Below, piece after piece: positions 12,744 to 24,613 of a DNA stretch of 64,000 bases. The stretch covers positions 13,386,882 through 13,450,881 of the forward strand of contig CM049317.1 in assembly GCA_026874595.1 (NCBI GenBank). The letters run 5' to 3'. The position numbers and the translations under genes were made by a program. Position 1 is the stretch's first letter, and the number at the start of each line of letters is the position of its first letter. The stretch comes from Sipunculus nudus. Taxonomy: Eukaryota > Annelida > Sipuncula > Golfingiida > Sipunculidae. Below the pieces are notes generated by a model that saw only the letters and a program-made list of their open reading frames with translations, was not told where the DNA came from and did not search any database.

Positions 12744-14832
12744 GGCCGAGAATGCTCATACAGGGTGGAACATTGACGGCCAAATTTGCAACAAGCGAAA
12801 TAAACACCTACCTTACACTTTTTTTAAGAAACATAATAATTTTAAAATATGAAAAGTAAGTCTCCATTTTACAACGTATCAGCTTCACTTATGGCGGTTA
12901 AGATCATTGGTCACATACAAAATAAAGCCTCAGTTGACAGTTGCTGATAGATGATGTCATGTAAACACTCTTAAAAAGTATGACGCGCTAAAGCAAAGAT
13001 GGCTACTCATAAAGGGAGAAAACTGGAGATTTATTTTTAAAATTTTTTATTGTCCTATTAAGCCGTCACTTCTTTATTCAGCTTATGGTATTATTTTTCG
13101 AAAATATAAAATTATTAAAAAAGTTATCTATAAAAAGTAATGTTCCTCAGAGCGAGTTATTCTCTTTGCTTTGAAGTTTGTTATTTGTGCTTTCATTTTA
13201 ACTCGAAAAGTTCCGCTTCCAAGTTTATTGTGCAAAGCAGCATGTTCGCATTCAATTCAATTTGTCTTCATCATATGAAATATTAAATTTAAAAAAAAAA
13301 TGAATTTCATGTTTAAGTTTTTAGCTTAAATTTAAGCTAAATGGAAGGTTTCAGACTGGCTGACACCGCAAGAGGGTATAAGATATATACATTAGTGATA
13401 GGAATTGGTTTTAAAATCAAAATCGATGAATGCAAAATAAATAATAAGCGATTATAGATCGATTATTTTATGTACTATAAATATAAACATAAGGGACATC
13501 GAATATTACATATATTTGTCATGAATGACCATCTTTTGTGAGTAGATAGCGTTACAATGTTTTGTTGATGGATTGGTTTTTTTTCAGTTTTTCACTGGTA
13601 AGGACAGAGTGACATAGAATTACTATTTTTCCCTTGTGTCTCCTTAAAATGTTTAAAGTAATTATAAATTCAATATTTTCAGAAATTTAGCTACCAACAT
13701 AATTAAAGTTTAAATATATTTACCACGCATACGTTGCTATAGGAAAACATAAACTGAAACTAAACCATAAAGCATCAAATTTCTATTAAGTTTGTATGCC
13801 TGTAGTTACACTTCTGGTCACTAGCCGCAGTGGCTGGAGGACAGTTTTAGTTCTCCACAGTTCACACCTTTTATTTGACAAAAAGGTTAATCCTGTTCAG
13901 TGATGATCAGCTAATTAACTGATAGGGAAAGGCTGTGGAACTGCAGAGGGAGTCAAATATTGGTCACGGTTGTATACACAAGAATAGATACCAAATGGGC
14001 GCCATAACCGTTAACTCATTCTGCTTTGCCAGTGCACTCCCCTTACTGAGCCAGTGCTTTTTGGCTTATCCATGATAAGCACACATCAGTCTTTGTGAGC
14101 TATGTAAAGCTATATCCTGTTAGTGCGTAGCAAGATGCACCCCAAGCAGTGGCTATTATAAAATCACAGGTATAATCCTTGTGCTCTACCCTCAAGCATG
14201 TTTTGTAAAATCTGACATTGGCCACAAGTCAAGGCATACAGTGCTTAACACTCTAAATATGCAACACTATTCCCAGGTACATTTGTACAATATTCTGACC
14301 AGTGGTCCCTGCAAAGACGAATCTGTCTCTAAACTCAGGGAATTTATATTTCACAAGTGAAATATAGTAATTCAGAAAATGAAACTGCAGTGCTTTACAT
14401 TTAAGTAAATGTAATCATCTCCTCGTTATAATCATGTTTTCGGTCCGAAAAATACTCCAATAAAATATCATGGAACCCGTCTCGCCCAACAAAATCCTAA
14501 AAAAAAAGGCTGCAGGTGCCCGCGGGGCTGGGCGAGTTATGGGCCCCGTAGCCCGCGGGGCGTTTTGGGGCCCACGAAGGGCACTAGTATGTATATAGGT
14601 TAGATGCATCAAACTTTACATGGGGCTACGCCTGCAAAAACCGGAGAGAGGGTTCTTCATGAAACCTTCTCCCACTGGTTCTTCTGAGATTCCCCGTATA
14701 ACCGTATAAATAATTTTAAAGTCTGCGTCTCATATATAGTTTTTCAGACGTTTTTTGCCGGTCGGAAAAAAAGTCTTTACGAGCGATTTATGTGATGGTG
14801 CTTCCTGTCCGATCCGTGTTTTTTTTTTATTG
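12744..14832. other. Unassigned stretch
   Basis: AT-rich, with no gene recognised. 13950-14300 and 14500-14640 are more complex and less AT-rich. The latter contains CCCGCGGGGCTGGGC...GCCCGCGGGGC, a short GC-rich inverted motif. These may be old interspersed repeats, but no second copy was seen in the window. Confidence 0.3.
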
Positions 14833-15736
14833 AGTCTGTCTTGGATGTTTCAGCCAATTTATCAGTTGTTTGTTGCAGCCATTTTGTTATATTATTTCAA
14901 CCAATCTGTTTGATTGTTTAATCCATTTTTTTGTTGATTTCAACCCATTTTTATTATAGTTGCTTCAACCAATCTGTCTTGGTTGTTTCAACTGATCTGG
15001 CTTAGTAATTTCAGTCAAACTGTTTGAGTTGTTCCAACCAATTGGTCTATGGTTGTTTTAATCAATCTGATTGAGTTGTTTCAACTGATCTATCTTGGTT
15101 GTTTCAATTAGTCTGTTTTAGTCGTTTCAATTAATCTGTTTGAGTTATTTAAACTGATTTGTCTTTAGTGTTTTAATTAATCTGTTAGAGTTATTTCAAC
15201 TGATCTGTCTTTGTTGTTTCAGTTAATCCATTTGAATTTTTTCAACTGATCCGCTTTGGGTGTTTCAACCAATCTGTTTGAGTTGTTTCAGCAGATCTGT
15301 CTTGGTTGTCTCAACCAATCCGGTTCATTTGTTTCAATTGATCTAGCTTTGTTGCTTCAGTTAATCTGATTGAGTTGTTTTAACTGATTTGTCTCGGTTG
15401 TTACAAGTAATCTGTCGGAGTTATTTTAAGTATTCTTTCTTGGTTGTTTCAGTTAATCTGTTTTAGTTATTTCAACATATCTCTCTAGGTTGTTTCAATA
15501 AATCTGAATGAGATGTTTCAACTGATCTGTCTTGTTTTTTTTTTATCAACAAAAACGGTTCAGTTGTTTCAACTGATCTGTCTTGGTTATTTCAATCAAT
15601 CTGTCTAGGTTGATTCAACAAACCTGTTTAAGTTGTTTCAACTGATCTGTCTTGATGTTTTAATCAATCTGTTTGAGTTGTTTCAATCAATATCACTGAG
15701 TTGTTTCTAAGGTTCCGTCGTGGTTGTTGCAACAAG
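14833..15736 (+). repeat. 23-bp satellite array with 46-bp higher-order period
   Basis: About 39 diverged units of 23 bases, each built on GTTGTTTCAA followed by 13 bases. Two unit types tend to alternate: one continues CTGATCTGTCTTG, the other (T/C)CAATCTGTTTGA. This gives a 46-bp dimer period over much of the array. Edges fade out near 14833 and 15736. No ORF runs through it. The variation between units means it is not a CRISPR array. Confidence 0.9.
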
Positions 15737-16747
15737 GAAGTCTTCACACTTCCTTCTATTATCACTCATGACGACATTACCACTGACGACTGACGTCAGC
15801 AGATGTGACAAAATCTGATGATGATGTGCACGTGGAATCTGCAGGTGTGCTCGGCAGGTGAGACAGGTGAGACTGTATGTAATATGAGTTCAATGCCTTA
15901 TCTGCTTGTTTTGGAGGGAATAAGCTTTAAGAAGCTTTATGTAAAATCCTTAACTTGTCCTTAAGATGCAAGCTTCGTCTGAATGGTTTACGTTACCAAT
16001 GTTAGTGGATTCTTGATTCCGATATTTGTGGATTTATTTTCTCCTATTATCTGGATTGTTTACCTCAGGGATCAAAATGGCTTAACGCATAATGCAGGTT
16101 AAATTTTATAGGCTACCGTAAACATACCATACCACATCCGTTTTAACACTATGACAGATTTGTCACAAAAGCAATAAAACGAATTTACAAGTCAGATTGC
16201 GTATCTTATTTCGTCTGTCTCCTGTCTTTATCCAGATAATATAATAAGAAATATTCAGTTTCATGTCAGTTGATAGAAAAAGAGTGAGGTTTATTACAAA
16301 AAGCCTTTCTCTTCAGTCTTCACCAAAAGAACATATTTCTTCGAGCTTGTGCAATGCACGTAGTGTTCTTCTTTCGATAACGGGTCAAATGAACCAGAAT
16401 TTTAGGTTTAGTCAAGTAAAATGAATACCAACCCTTGTTAGACAGAAGCCTCGTCCTTAAAGATAAGGGATGCTGACCTCACTTGATCGCCAAATATAAC
16501 AAATAATATGTTTCCTTCGATGTAAGGAACATAACCGTTGTTTATAAATTAACAATTTAAATTTGTTTAAAATGTCGAAATGTCATTGGTTTAACATAAT
16601 ATTAAATTAACAGGTTCATAAGTCTAAGGCAGCAATAGTCAGAGATGACAGATTTTACTTTGGCCTAACTGCTAAAGGTAATTGTTCGGCGATTGCAAAT
16701 ATAATTATGATTAAAGTTTAAATTACACTCAGTGACCCTGACATAGG
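15737..16747. other. Unassigned stretch
   Basis: No gene or repeat recognised. Confidence 0.3.
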
Positions 16748-16775
16748 CAGGGTTGTGCGGCATTTTCTTACCCGT
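16748..16775 (+). mobile_element. Candidate hAT-type terminus
   Basis: CAGGGTTGTGCGGCATTTTC begins here, resembling the CAGGGNTGTG terminal repeat of hAT transposons. It is followed by GGAATTTTCCGGAATTTTCC subterminal repeats. It lies beyond the 3' end of the hAT transposase remnant at 16990-17196 (-), as expected for one end of the same element. The opposite end was not found. Confidence 0.4.
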
Positions 16776-16989
16776 AATATTGCAGTGGAATTTTCCGGAA
16801 TTTTCCGGCATGGAAATATTTCTGAAAAAGGCATTATCTGGAATTTTCTAGCAAAATCTATAAAATTGGGGTGGTGGGTTCCCAAAAATCAGAAACAGGC
16901 GAGTTACTGAGTTTTCATTCGTGACAAACACATATAGCACATATTATGACATGTATAAAAATAATACTGCATATCTTAAATGTATATTG

Positions 16990-17196
16990 ATTGTTATACA
17001 TTGAATATTGAATTTGGACACACAAAAAAAACACCAAGTGATCAAAGGAATCTGTAACAGTTAACCATTTTGGTTGCTTCTGGATGCCTAATTTGTTCCG
17101 TAGCTTTGATTGCAGATATCCAAAGTTAGAAAAAACCCTTTCAAGGGAGGCTGAACTGGCGGGCATCTGCAACAGTCTCCTAGCTATCTGATACAA
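16990..17196 (-). pseudogene. hAT transposase C-terminal remnant
   Basis: The minus-strand frame contains MPASSASLERVFSNFG followed by LQSKLRNKLG. This is the hallmark of the C-terminal dimerisation region (hATC) of hAT-superfamily transposases, whose usual form is PASSA..ERVFS...........R..L. Only this last portion is intact. Upstream (above 17196) the frame is closed by a stop, and no DDE catalytic core was recognised within the next kilobase. The remnant is a few tens of codons out of a protein that normally has several hundred. It is probably the dead 3' end of a transposon whose terminus may be at 16748. Confidence 0.75.
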
Positions 17197-18054
17197 AAAG
17201 GTATGACAAACTTTTCCTGTTTTGTCAAAGGTTCAAAGGGGAATAATAATGTCTTTTGTACTGAATACGTATGAGACAATTAATCCAAACACTTCACAAT
17301 GATTGCGATATATTCATCACTTAAGACCAGCTGATGAGGTCAGTCAATGCAAGGTCATAGGCAACCGACCTTTGTGACGTCTTTGTGACGTCATGATTGT
17401 CTTATAAAAAAACTCTCGCAACAATAGACATGGAAGCCTTCTGTGTTTGAATACTTTGGTCAAAGTGGCGGAGCATTAGGGCTGTGGTGGTTAGGTCCAT
17501 GATAGATCATTATAAATAATAACAGTTTTCATATCCTTATTGCAGGCAATGCGAAAACGGAAGCTTGTCGTCAAAATTTACCCATGATATTATTGACTTC
17601 GAATGTTTAGGAATTTTACCGCTATTATTTTCTTGAATTTTCTGTGAATATGCTTTGCGGGAATGTTTTTTTTTTTCTCTAATACTCTTTCTGGTGAAAA
17701 TATAGTTCAACTATAACATGATCAAGTCTCCCTAATGGGCAAAGAATGACGCTGATCAGTGGAAGGAAAATAGAGCAGACGACAGTCGTGTTTCCCGCAA
17801 GATTCTACAATTGAAGTACCAGAACACCACGCAGATATATTTTATGCTTTGTGGACACTATTTAAGGCCATTCTGACTCACACAGATATTTCTTGATATA
17901 GATATTGATTCAATCGTTTCTGAAAATGTATTTCAAATGTCAGCGTACACGTCACGTGACATTCAGCATCAGATCCATGAATGCCTTCAAGCATGGCAAT
18001 GACGTCAGTGGGTGACACTGATTTGCCAGTCCACTATTATTTTTCTTAAGTTTC

Positions 18055-18057
<3 letters not shown>
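17197..18057. other. Unassigned, possible hAT interior
   Basis: It may be the degenerate remainder of the hAT element. 17600-17670 carries GGAATTTTACCG and GAATTTTCTGTG, weakly like the subterminal motifs near 16790. Confidence 0.25.
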
Positions 18058-18111
<54 letters not shown>

Positions 18112-18120
18112 CACATGTAT
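18058..18120. repeat. (TA)n microsatellite
   Basis: Long TA tract with CA and CG interruptions. Confidence 0.95.
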
Positions 18121-18814
18121 ATTTAACTTTATATATACACATTTTCAATACTTTCTGTATCATTTATTAGTTATTTATCTGATATCATATGAAACGCGAT
18201 TAAAACGAGCATGATATGAGATTATCTAATATTGGATATATAATATTATTTTGACAGCCCACTAAGTTTAAATACTACTCTTTCTCTGGAACGGTCTTGG
18301 CAGGGTCATGGGGCCAGTGTTTGAACCGCATATTTTAGTTTGTGTTCCGTTAGGTAAGCATCATGGATCACTGCATTCAAGCCTCAAACAGACCCCCGCA
18401 ACTGAGCGATAATGGGAGGTCGGCTATACAGTGTACGGCCTTTGGAAATAGAGCCAAGTACAAAATCAAAATTATTAGGTACAAATCTATGACCTCTAAC
18501 TAATATTTTCCCCGAATTTCGGCTTTAGAAAATCAGCCAATTTGAAGATCTAGCGCAAACAGAAAATAGTATAGGAAAGAAAAAAAGATTTTTTAATAGA
18601 TGGGAATGCACAGAAGTTCCCAGCCCCTATATATGGATATATAGAAATAAACTCTAACACGCTGCACTGCGGGGGCTTAAACAAATGCTTATACATATAG
18701 TGTCAAGTGGGATTGTATGTTCACAGAGGAGCACATATAGGAAGGATACAAAATTTACGGACAATCAAGCATGAACGATAAGAGAAACAGAGATAACAGC
18801 TAGAAATTTATTTA

Positions 18815-18935
18815 TATTTCAATGCCCTGAAAATTCCCTGAGATTCCTTTTTATGATTGCGCGAGTTATCTTGTGAAATAAACACAAACACACACACGAT
18901 CGGGAATCAAAGCATTCCCTTCGGGTGGAAGAAAA
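18815..18935 (+). repeat. Dispersed repeat family R3, partial copy
   Basis: AATGCCCTGAAAA, CCCTGAG.TTCC, ATGA.TGCG.GA.TTAT, a CACACACACA tract, then GGGAAT and CCTTCGGGTGGAAG match 45660-45785 in order. Confidence 0.55.
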
Positions 18936-19136
18936 ATTGCTACAGAGGTGTACCCCAAAAGAGCTCATGAAAACCAAATCTTTGGAACATAATGTATTTT
19001 GGTAACTCTATCTTTTCTTTATGAATTTGCCTGCCCACGCAAATCGATAATCATTGTAAACACTGCCTGGTCCGATCCCCGTTGGCCTTCCAGAAAGATT
19101 CAGCCAAATCTTTTGTTGTCACCAAAATGCTTTACA

Positions 19137-19564
19137 GGAGCCCATTCACCTGCCTTTAGAAAAAATAATGCGATTTCTGGCTTCTTCTGTGTATATATTA
19201 ATGATCTAAGGGTAAATTCTAGTTATGAAAAATTCTCATAACGCCTCCGTGAAGGATGTATGAACTTGTTTACCAACATCGTGTTTGTAAACGCCGCTTT
19301 TTGACAAACGGGAAAACATGTAACCTAAGGTTGTAGGTTGCATATATGTGAAGGTAGAATGATCCCTTGTTGCAAAACGCTATTTGCAAAGTTCTGGCTG
19401 ATGTTACTTCTCGCGAGATACCCTTATTTCAAACACGTTCATAACTTAATATAAACAAAACAAGCAGCCTGTTTGCGGTGATATCCACGTTTTTCGGCTT
19501 ATTTTTATAAAAGCTTCAAGGGATTACCTTTAGTTTATTAAGGTCAGATAAGTGATTGGGTCCC
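19137..19564 (-). mobile_element. MITE family R5 (CCCAATCAC ends), copy A
   Basis: The segment is bounded by inverted ends: left GGAGCCCATTCACCTGCC, right (reverse complement) GGGACCCAATCACTTATC. Read on the minus strand it matches 32695-33170 along its length. Shared phrases include AATAAACTAAAGGTAATCCC, CGTGGATATCACCGCA, TACATCCTTCA.GGAGGCGTTAT and ACACAGA.GAAGCCAG. It has no ORF shared between copies. Target duplication was not resolved. Confidence 0.7.
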
Positions 19565-19702
19565 TTTAAATGCACTGCACAGCACTAGTTATGTGAACTA
19601 AAAATACTGATTGTCTACCGGCGTTTATAAGAACTTTTTATGACGTGAATTATGTAATAAATAAATAATCCCTTGTAAAATGTCAATGTGGTCGAAGTTT
19701 AA

Positions 19703-19930
19703 GGGGTCTATTCCGATATCTGATGTCTATTAACTTAAGATAATCCCTTGAACGTTTATAAAAAAAAGGCCAGAAAGTTTTGTTTATATTGACGTGTTTA
19801 TAACATGTTAGCGCCCGCAAAGATAAACCAAACATATTGAAAAAAGAACACCTGGCGGCAGTCAGACGAACAAGAAATTTGCACAAAGCGTTTCTTTTTC
19901 AATGAATCAACTTTAAACGTCCACACATAG
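19703..19930 (+). mobile_element. MITE family R5, partial copy C
   Basis: GGGGTCTATT.C, TAATCCCTTG, TTATATTGACGTGTTTATAA.ATGT, CGCCCGC and ACCTGGCGGCAGTCAGAC match copy B at 32695-33170 in the same orientation. It lies 138 bp from copy A in the opposite orientation, so A and C form a head-to-head pair. The distal half of the element is missing. Confidence 0.65.
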
Positions 19931-20324
19931 CCACTAGCCACCATTTGTTACATGATCTTTCTTGTCGTCAATATTAGCGAATGTTATATGTTTACTAACA
20001 CATTGTAGATACACTGGCTCAAACATCCGTCACAGTAATAACAGTAATAACACTAATAACTTAGAGTTCATACGTAAGTAAATAGAGTAATTAGAAATCA
20101 TATGATCATATCTTTTCTATATAAAAAGATAAGTGAACAGATGGAATTAAACCATTTTACTTGTTCTAATTAATAGCGTACTTTATTCGCATCTTATAAC
20201 AACAATGTTTCAATAACTCTAATGTTTGTTTGTTAATTTGGACCAGATGTCAAAATTGTCATTCAATTTTCACTCAAGCTATATGACCAATGAACGTAGA
20301 TGGCAATGATGGACAGCTGGACAA

Positions 20325-20375
<51 letters not shown>

Positions 20376-21354
20376 GGATGGGCAGAAAATGTTGCTTTTA
20401 GTATTAGCTAACCATACCCTTAGTACATTAGCGAATAACAAAAGGGATAGATTTGGAATGGTCGTAATAGACCAGTGAAATTATTAAAACTTTGAGAGAG
20501 CACAGAAGAACAAACGGAAGGATAAAGGAGGGTAGGGAAACATGAGAGTGACAGACAGAAAAACTGTACAAAAAGAAAAGCAGATCAGGAGTTTTACATG
20601 TAAACAATCCTGCAGTTAACGGTAGGTCTCGACCGTATGCGATAGCGTGGAGGATTCTCTCTCCGATGCTACACATTATAATAGAAGTGGACCAAACAGG
20701 TCCCGTGGTTACCTTGAACTTTGTTGATTACAGAAATGGAGTAAATCGCTCCGGCCAGATTTAAATTTAAATTAAAACATTTCGTTAATTACCTTATTTG
20801 AACCCGTGCCTCCACCCACGCATTCTGGTGCAAGGAAACAAGTAATCTACATCCAGCTCGCATGTTTTGTTCAGATTGTTAATCAATATGTATAAAGACA
20901 TTACGGCAAAGATAAATGTTCAATTGTATACAGCAATATGCGTAGATTAACGTTCTGTTTTTTTTTCTCATAATAAAATAATTAATTTTGGAAACTAAGT
21001 GAAGTTTAATTCCTGAAATTTATATAACATCTATATTTAGCGTATCGTGGACATTTTTTTACCTTATCGTCAATGTCCCCTTTGTAGCAGATATCATTCA
21101 TTGCTAACTTGTCGTGGAATAGAATTGTCTTATCAAAGTGCAACAAACGTGGCCTGCGCAGACAAATGTCTCGCATCAGAAAGGATTTAAAATATTAATC
21201 ACAAATAAACGCTCCATTAAGTCAATATAATTATCTTGTCGTTTGCCGGATAACCACAGACAGAATAGGAATAAAATGTAACTGCTTAAATACCGGGGGC
21301 TTAAGAAACATGCGATCACTTTAATTGCTGGTCTTAAAACGGGTAAAACGACGC
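19931..21354. other. Unassigned stretch with a microsatellite
   Basis: Contains the (TA)n tract at 20329-20374. 20740-20880 is non-repetitive, with AATTAAAA, TTAATTA and TTAATCAAT motifs typical of homeodomain-binding sequence, but no gene was recognised. Confidence 0.3.
20329..20374. repeat. (TA)n microsatellite
   Basis: About 23 TA units. Confidence 0.95.
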
Positions 21355-21480
21355 CTGCGTTTTATTGGCGTGTTCCGCTGCTATGGCAACCCACGTGAGC
21401 CCTCTGCTTATTGGTTGCGCATCACGGGCGATAAATAACCTCGAGGTCTCTTTCCCAAACAGAACCAAGAGCTATTCTTC
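21355..21480 (+). promoter_or_regulatory. Candidate RNA polymerase II promoter
   Basis: Promoter-type elements are packed in about 120 bases. They are ATTGG (inverted CCAAT) at about 21363 and 21410, GCTATGGCAACC (an RFX X-box-like half site) at about 21380, the E-box CACGTG at about 21392, and CGATAAATAACC as a possible TATA element near 21430. The patch is GC-rich in an AT-rich background. Initiation would fall near 21460-21470 and transcription would run rightward. No convincing coding exon follows within the next kilobase, so the first exon may be non-coding. Confidence 0.4.
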
Positions 21481-22240
21481 CATTTGTGTAACAGATCTAT
21501 AGATAATTCCCTATCCCACGCGAACAGAATCTTAAAGCCGACGAGTGTCGCGCTGGGCCTTAAGACAGTTGATGGTTCTAAGAGCACCGCGGAACCATTA
21601 ATGTTAATTGACCATTTCAGCAGGCCGCCACCATTCAGAGGCTCAGTTAGCTGTGAACATGAAGGAGATTCGGTGTTTTGTTTGAGGATACCATAAAGGA
21701 AATCTGATGTTTTGTAAGCGAATTGTGTAACATTTCTAAAGCTTGATATACTTAATTGTTATAAGCAGTTGCGCTGTGAAATAAAGCCAGTGAAGTCGAT
21801 GATTAAATAGAAATACCTCGCAGCCTTTGTTCCCAAATCCCATTCGACTCAAACACAAGCATGATACTACCCACAGTACAGTAAATATATCAGATAATAC
21901 GTCTCTACTAGTATGGGCGTATCAAAGATATCCATGCAAGATTCATTACATTATTCTGATTAGAACCTCAGGTGTTTCATTTTAATCACCTGAAGTCTGG
22001 TCATTGCCTCGAAACTCACTCACTGATGATTAAACGATGCCTTGTTTCTTGTACTCAGATGGTTTCTATTTATAGACCCCCTTAAATATACATATAGAAA
22101 TATACGCGTAATATATACGTAACAAATAGGTATTATAAGGTATCTGTCCTGTACTTTTCCAAAAGTGTTTGGGAGATTCATTTTATGTTGATTCCATAAA
22201 CCAAAATAAACATACTATTTTCTCATATTTAATTTATTAA

Positions 22241-22246
<6 letters not shown>

Positions 22247-22290
<44 letters not shown>
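22247..22290. repeat. (TA)n microsatellite
   Basis: About 22 TA units. Confidence 0.95.
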
Positions 22291-22292
<2 letters not shown>

Positions 22293-23010
22293 GTATGTGT
22301 TTCAGTGAATGCGTAAAATAAAGAAATACACGTATTTCCCGAAACCTTCAGTAAATACGAGTTTTTCCTAATTCAGCCGGTAACTTCATGTATTTACTTA
22401 AATTTCTAGGAAAAACATGTTTATACTAAAATTCAGGGCCCAATATTTCACACATTTAATAATATGAAAAATGGACAATCCGTCAATGTGTTCATACTTA
22501 TTTACTTATATCGTCAGAATTTATACTGCCATGACCGAGCTGTGCATCATTATCAAGATACCTCTTCTGGATATTTATTGGAAAGTCAAAAATATCAATT
22601 TTTTGTAACATCATGAGCCCAATATGGTGAAAATGCGTATCTACGTTCATGACTTGCCAATTAACATCGTTTTATTGTAACCCTCGTGGTTATATAATTG
22701 ATATGTTCAGGTTGTATATTAAACATTTTACCGGCTTCTGTGGTCCAGGCAGAGCACCGGACTCAACATAGCACAGGTCGTGAATTAGACTATTAGCTGA
22801 GGAGCCGTGAGATCTGGACAGACTCCTTCCCTCAGTATAGAAAATTTTAATCGCAGGGCTGTCCATTAATATCCTCAACTTATTATTTAGAATTAAATTA
22901 TCTGTGGATACATTAATAATTCAATTGCTAGGGAAAAAAGTATATAAAAATGAAAATTAATTACAAATAACTTGAAAAAGAATACATTAAAATAGATGAG
23001 ATGTTACAGC

Positions 23011-23068
23011 TCAAGGGGGCCGGGGGGAGGGGGTGCGCCCGCAGCGCCACCCTCTGGATCCGCCACTG
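23011..23068 (-). mobile_element. Fragment of GGGGCGGATCC-type MITE
   Basis: It ends CTCTGGATCCGCCACTG, preceded by GGGGGCCGGGGGGAGGGGG. The same terminus occurs at 30704-30720 and 51162-51178. Confidence 0.5.
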
Positions 23069-24613
23069 AAAAGTGTACCTTTATATAAAAACGAAACTAG
23101 GATGAATACCATGTTAACCATTAAAAGAGGTTTAAAAGGTTTTAAAACATAAAATACATGCAATTTACTTTGCCGGAGTGTGCATATCAACATTCTCTTG
23201 AAAGACGTAAATAGACTAGCTTCACGGAGAGAAGTATAGCAAGCCTAAGTGCGTTTGTCCTCGAGTCTTTGTAATAGCACGTATTAATAATAAATCACGC
23301 TTGTCAATACACCTTTATATAACTTACCCTTAGCTCTGAGTCATCCAGCTGATGGGTTATCTACATGTGTATGTTGATTTTGGTTATCCCGCATGAGCCG
23401 ACACGTGTGTGACCTTATCGAAACACTTCACTACCAACAAATCTAGTTTATTTCATACACATGTAAATATTGTCGAGTGATGTGAATTTTACGCCCGTGT
23501 CGCATGACCTGCAACGTGTTTCTTATCTTAAGATAACCTTCACTACCAAAGATAAATCATGTTTCACGTTATGTATATATGACTTTGCCGAACAATGTGA
23601 ATACTAATTTTTCAGTGGGCACTGTTGTCCCGTGCAAATTGAACATTATAAAGCCGAATACCATTCAACGTTGGAAAGTTTGGCCAGAAGACAAAAAAGG
23701 TGAGTGGTTTGGTCATTCAATTAAGATCACCTATAATTTAATGTTATCTTTCTCTGCCATGCACAAATTATGGTCAGGTTTACTGCTGCCGTGCTGTTAT
23801 TTAGGAACTAGACCCAATTACTAATACGACCCAGTTTTCCCAAAATAAACATATCGAACCCCGTATATTAATTTTCCTTTGTGTGGGCAGCTAAATTGTT
23901 TTTAATGATAACTGAGTCATGGAAAAAACAAAGTTACCCAAACTCAAAACAATAAACATGGTCCTTATGTGCTAAATATATAGAGCACTTATTAAAATCT
24001 CTTTAGCATTTTTTTACGGCAAGAAATTTATTGTGGGCGTATATGCCATGGGTATTTTGTGATTATATCAAAAACCCCGTGAAAGCATGGAAAAAAAGGA
24101 GTAATTAGGTGTTTGACCTTGCATCTAAATACGGAAGCAACTCATAGTTCTTGTTTTAAAAGACAAGAGATTGATAAAAAATGGTTCGAATAAAATAAAT
24201 TAAAATTAAAGAGAACATAATATAATTTGATTAAATGTAATATAATATACGTTGTTTAATGTAATATAACTTAATATAGTGCAGTATTATTTAATCTTAA
24301 TAAATTTTCGTCATAATCATAATCTAACTATAAAATAATTATGATCTTATAATGATATAATGTAGTCTTAATATTATATATACATAATCTGATATGATAT
24401 TGCTATAATTCTTAAAATTTATTATATGATCTAATATTAAATTGAAAAAAAAATCATTTATTATTGTATAATATAAGACCATATAATTAATTTTGATATA
24501 CTGTGTACAATATATCAATATTCAGTATACTCTGGTTAATTCGCCAAACTCGCCTTTCGCAAATAATTCACAAATTCCTGATTTCCCTTCTTTTTATTTC
24601 CCCCTTTTCGCCG

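Larger units (their letters stand above)
21481..24613. other. Gene-poor, very AT-rich stretch
   Basis: Contains (TA)n at 22247-22290 and a fragment of the GGATCCGCC MITE at 23011-23068. 24180-24520 is almost entirely A/T (ATAATATA-type sequence). No coding frame recognised. Confidence 0.35.

Noticed and set aside
14833-15736. CRISPR-like array of 23-bp repeats
   Set aside because: Units are contiguous, diverged and have no unique spacers; the context is an animal genome.
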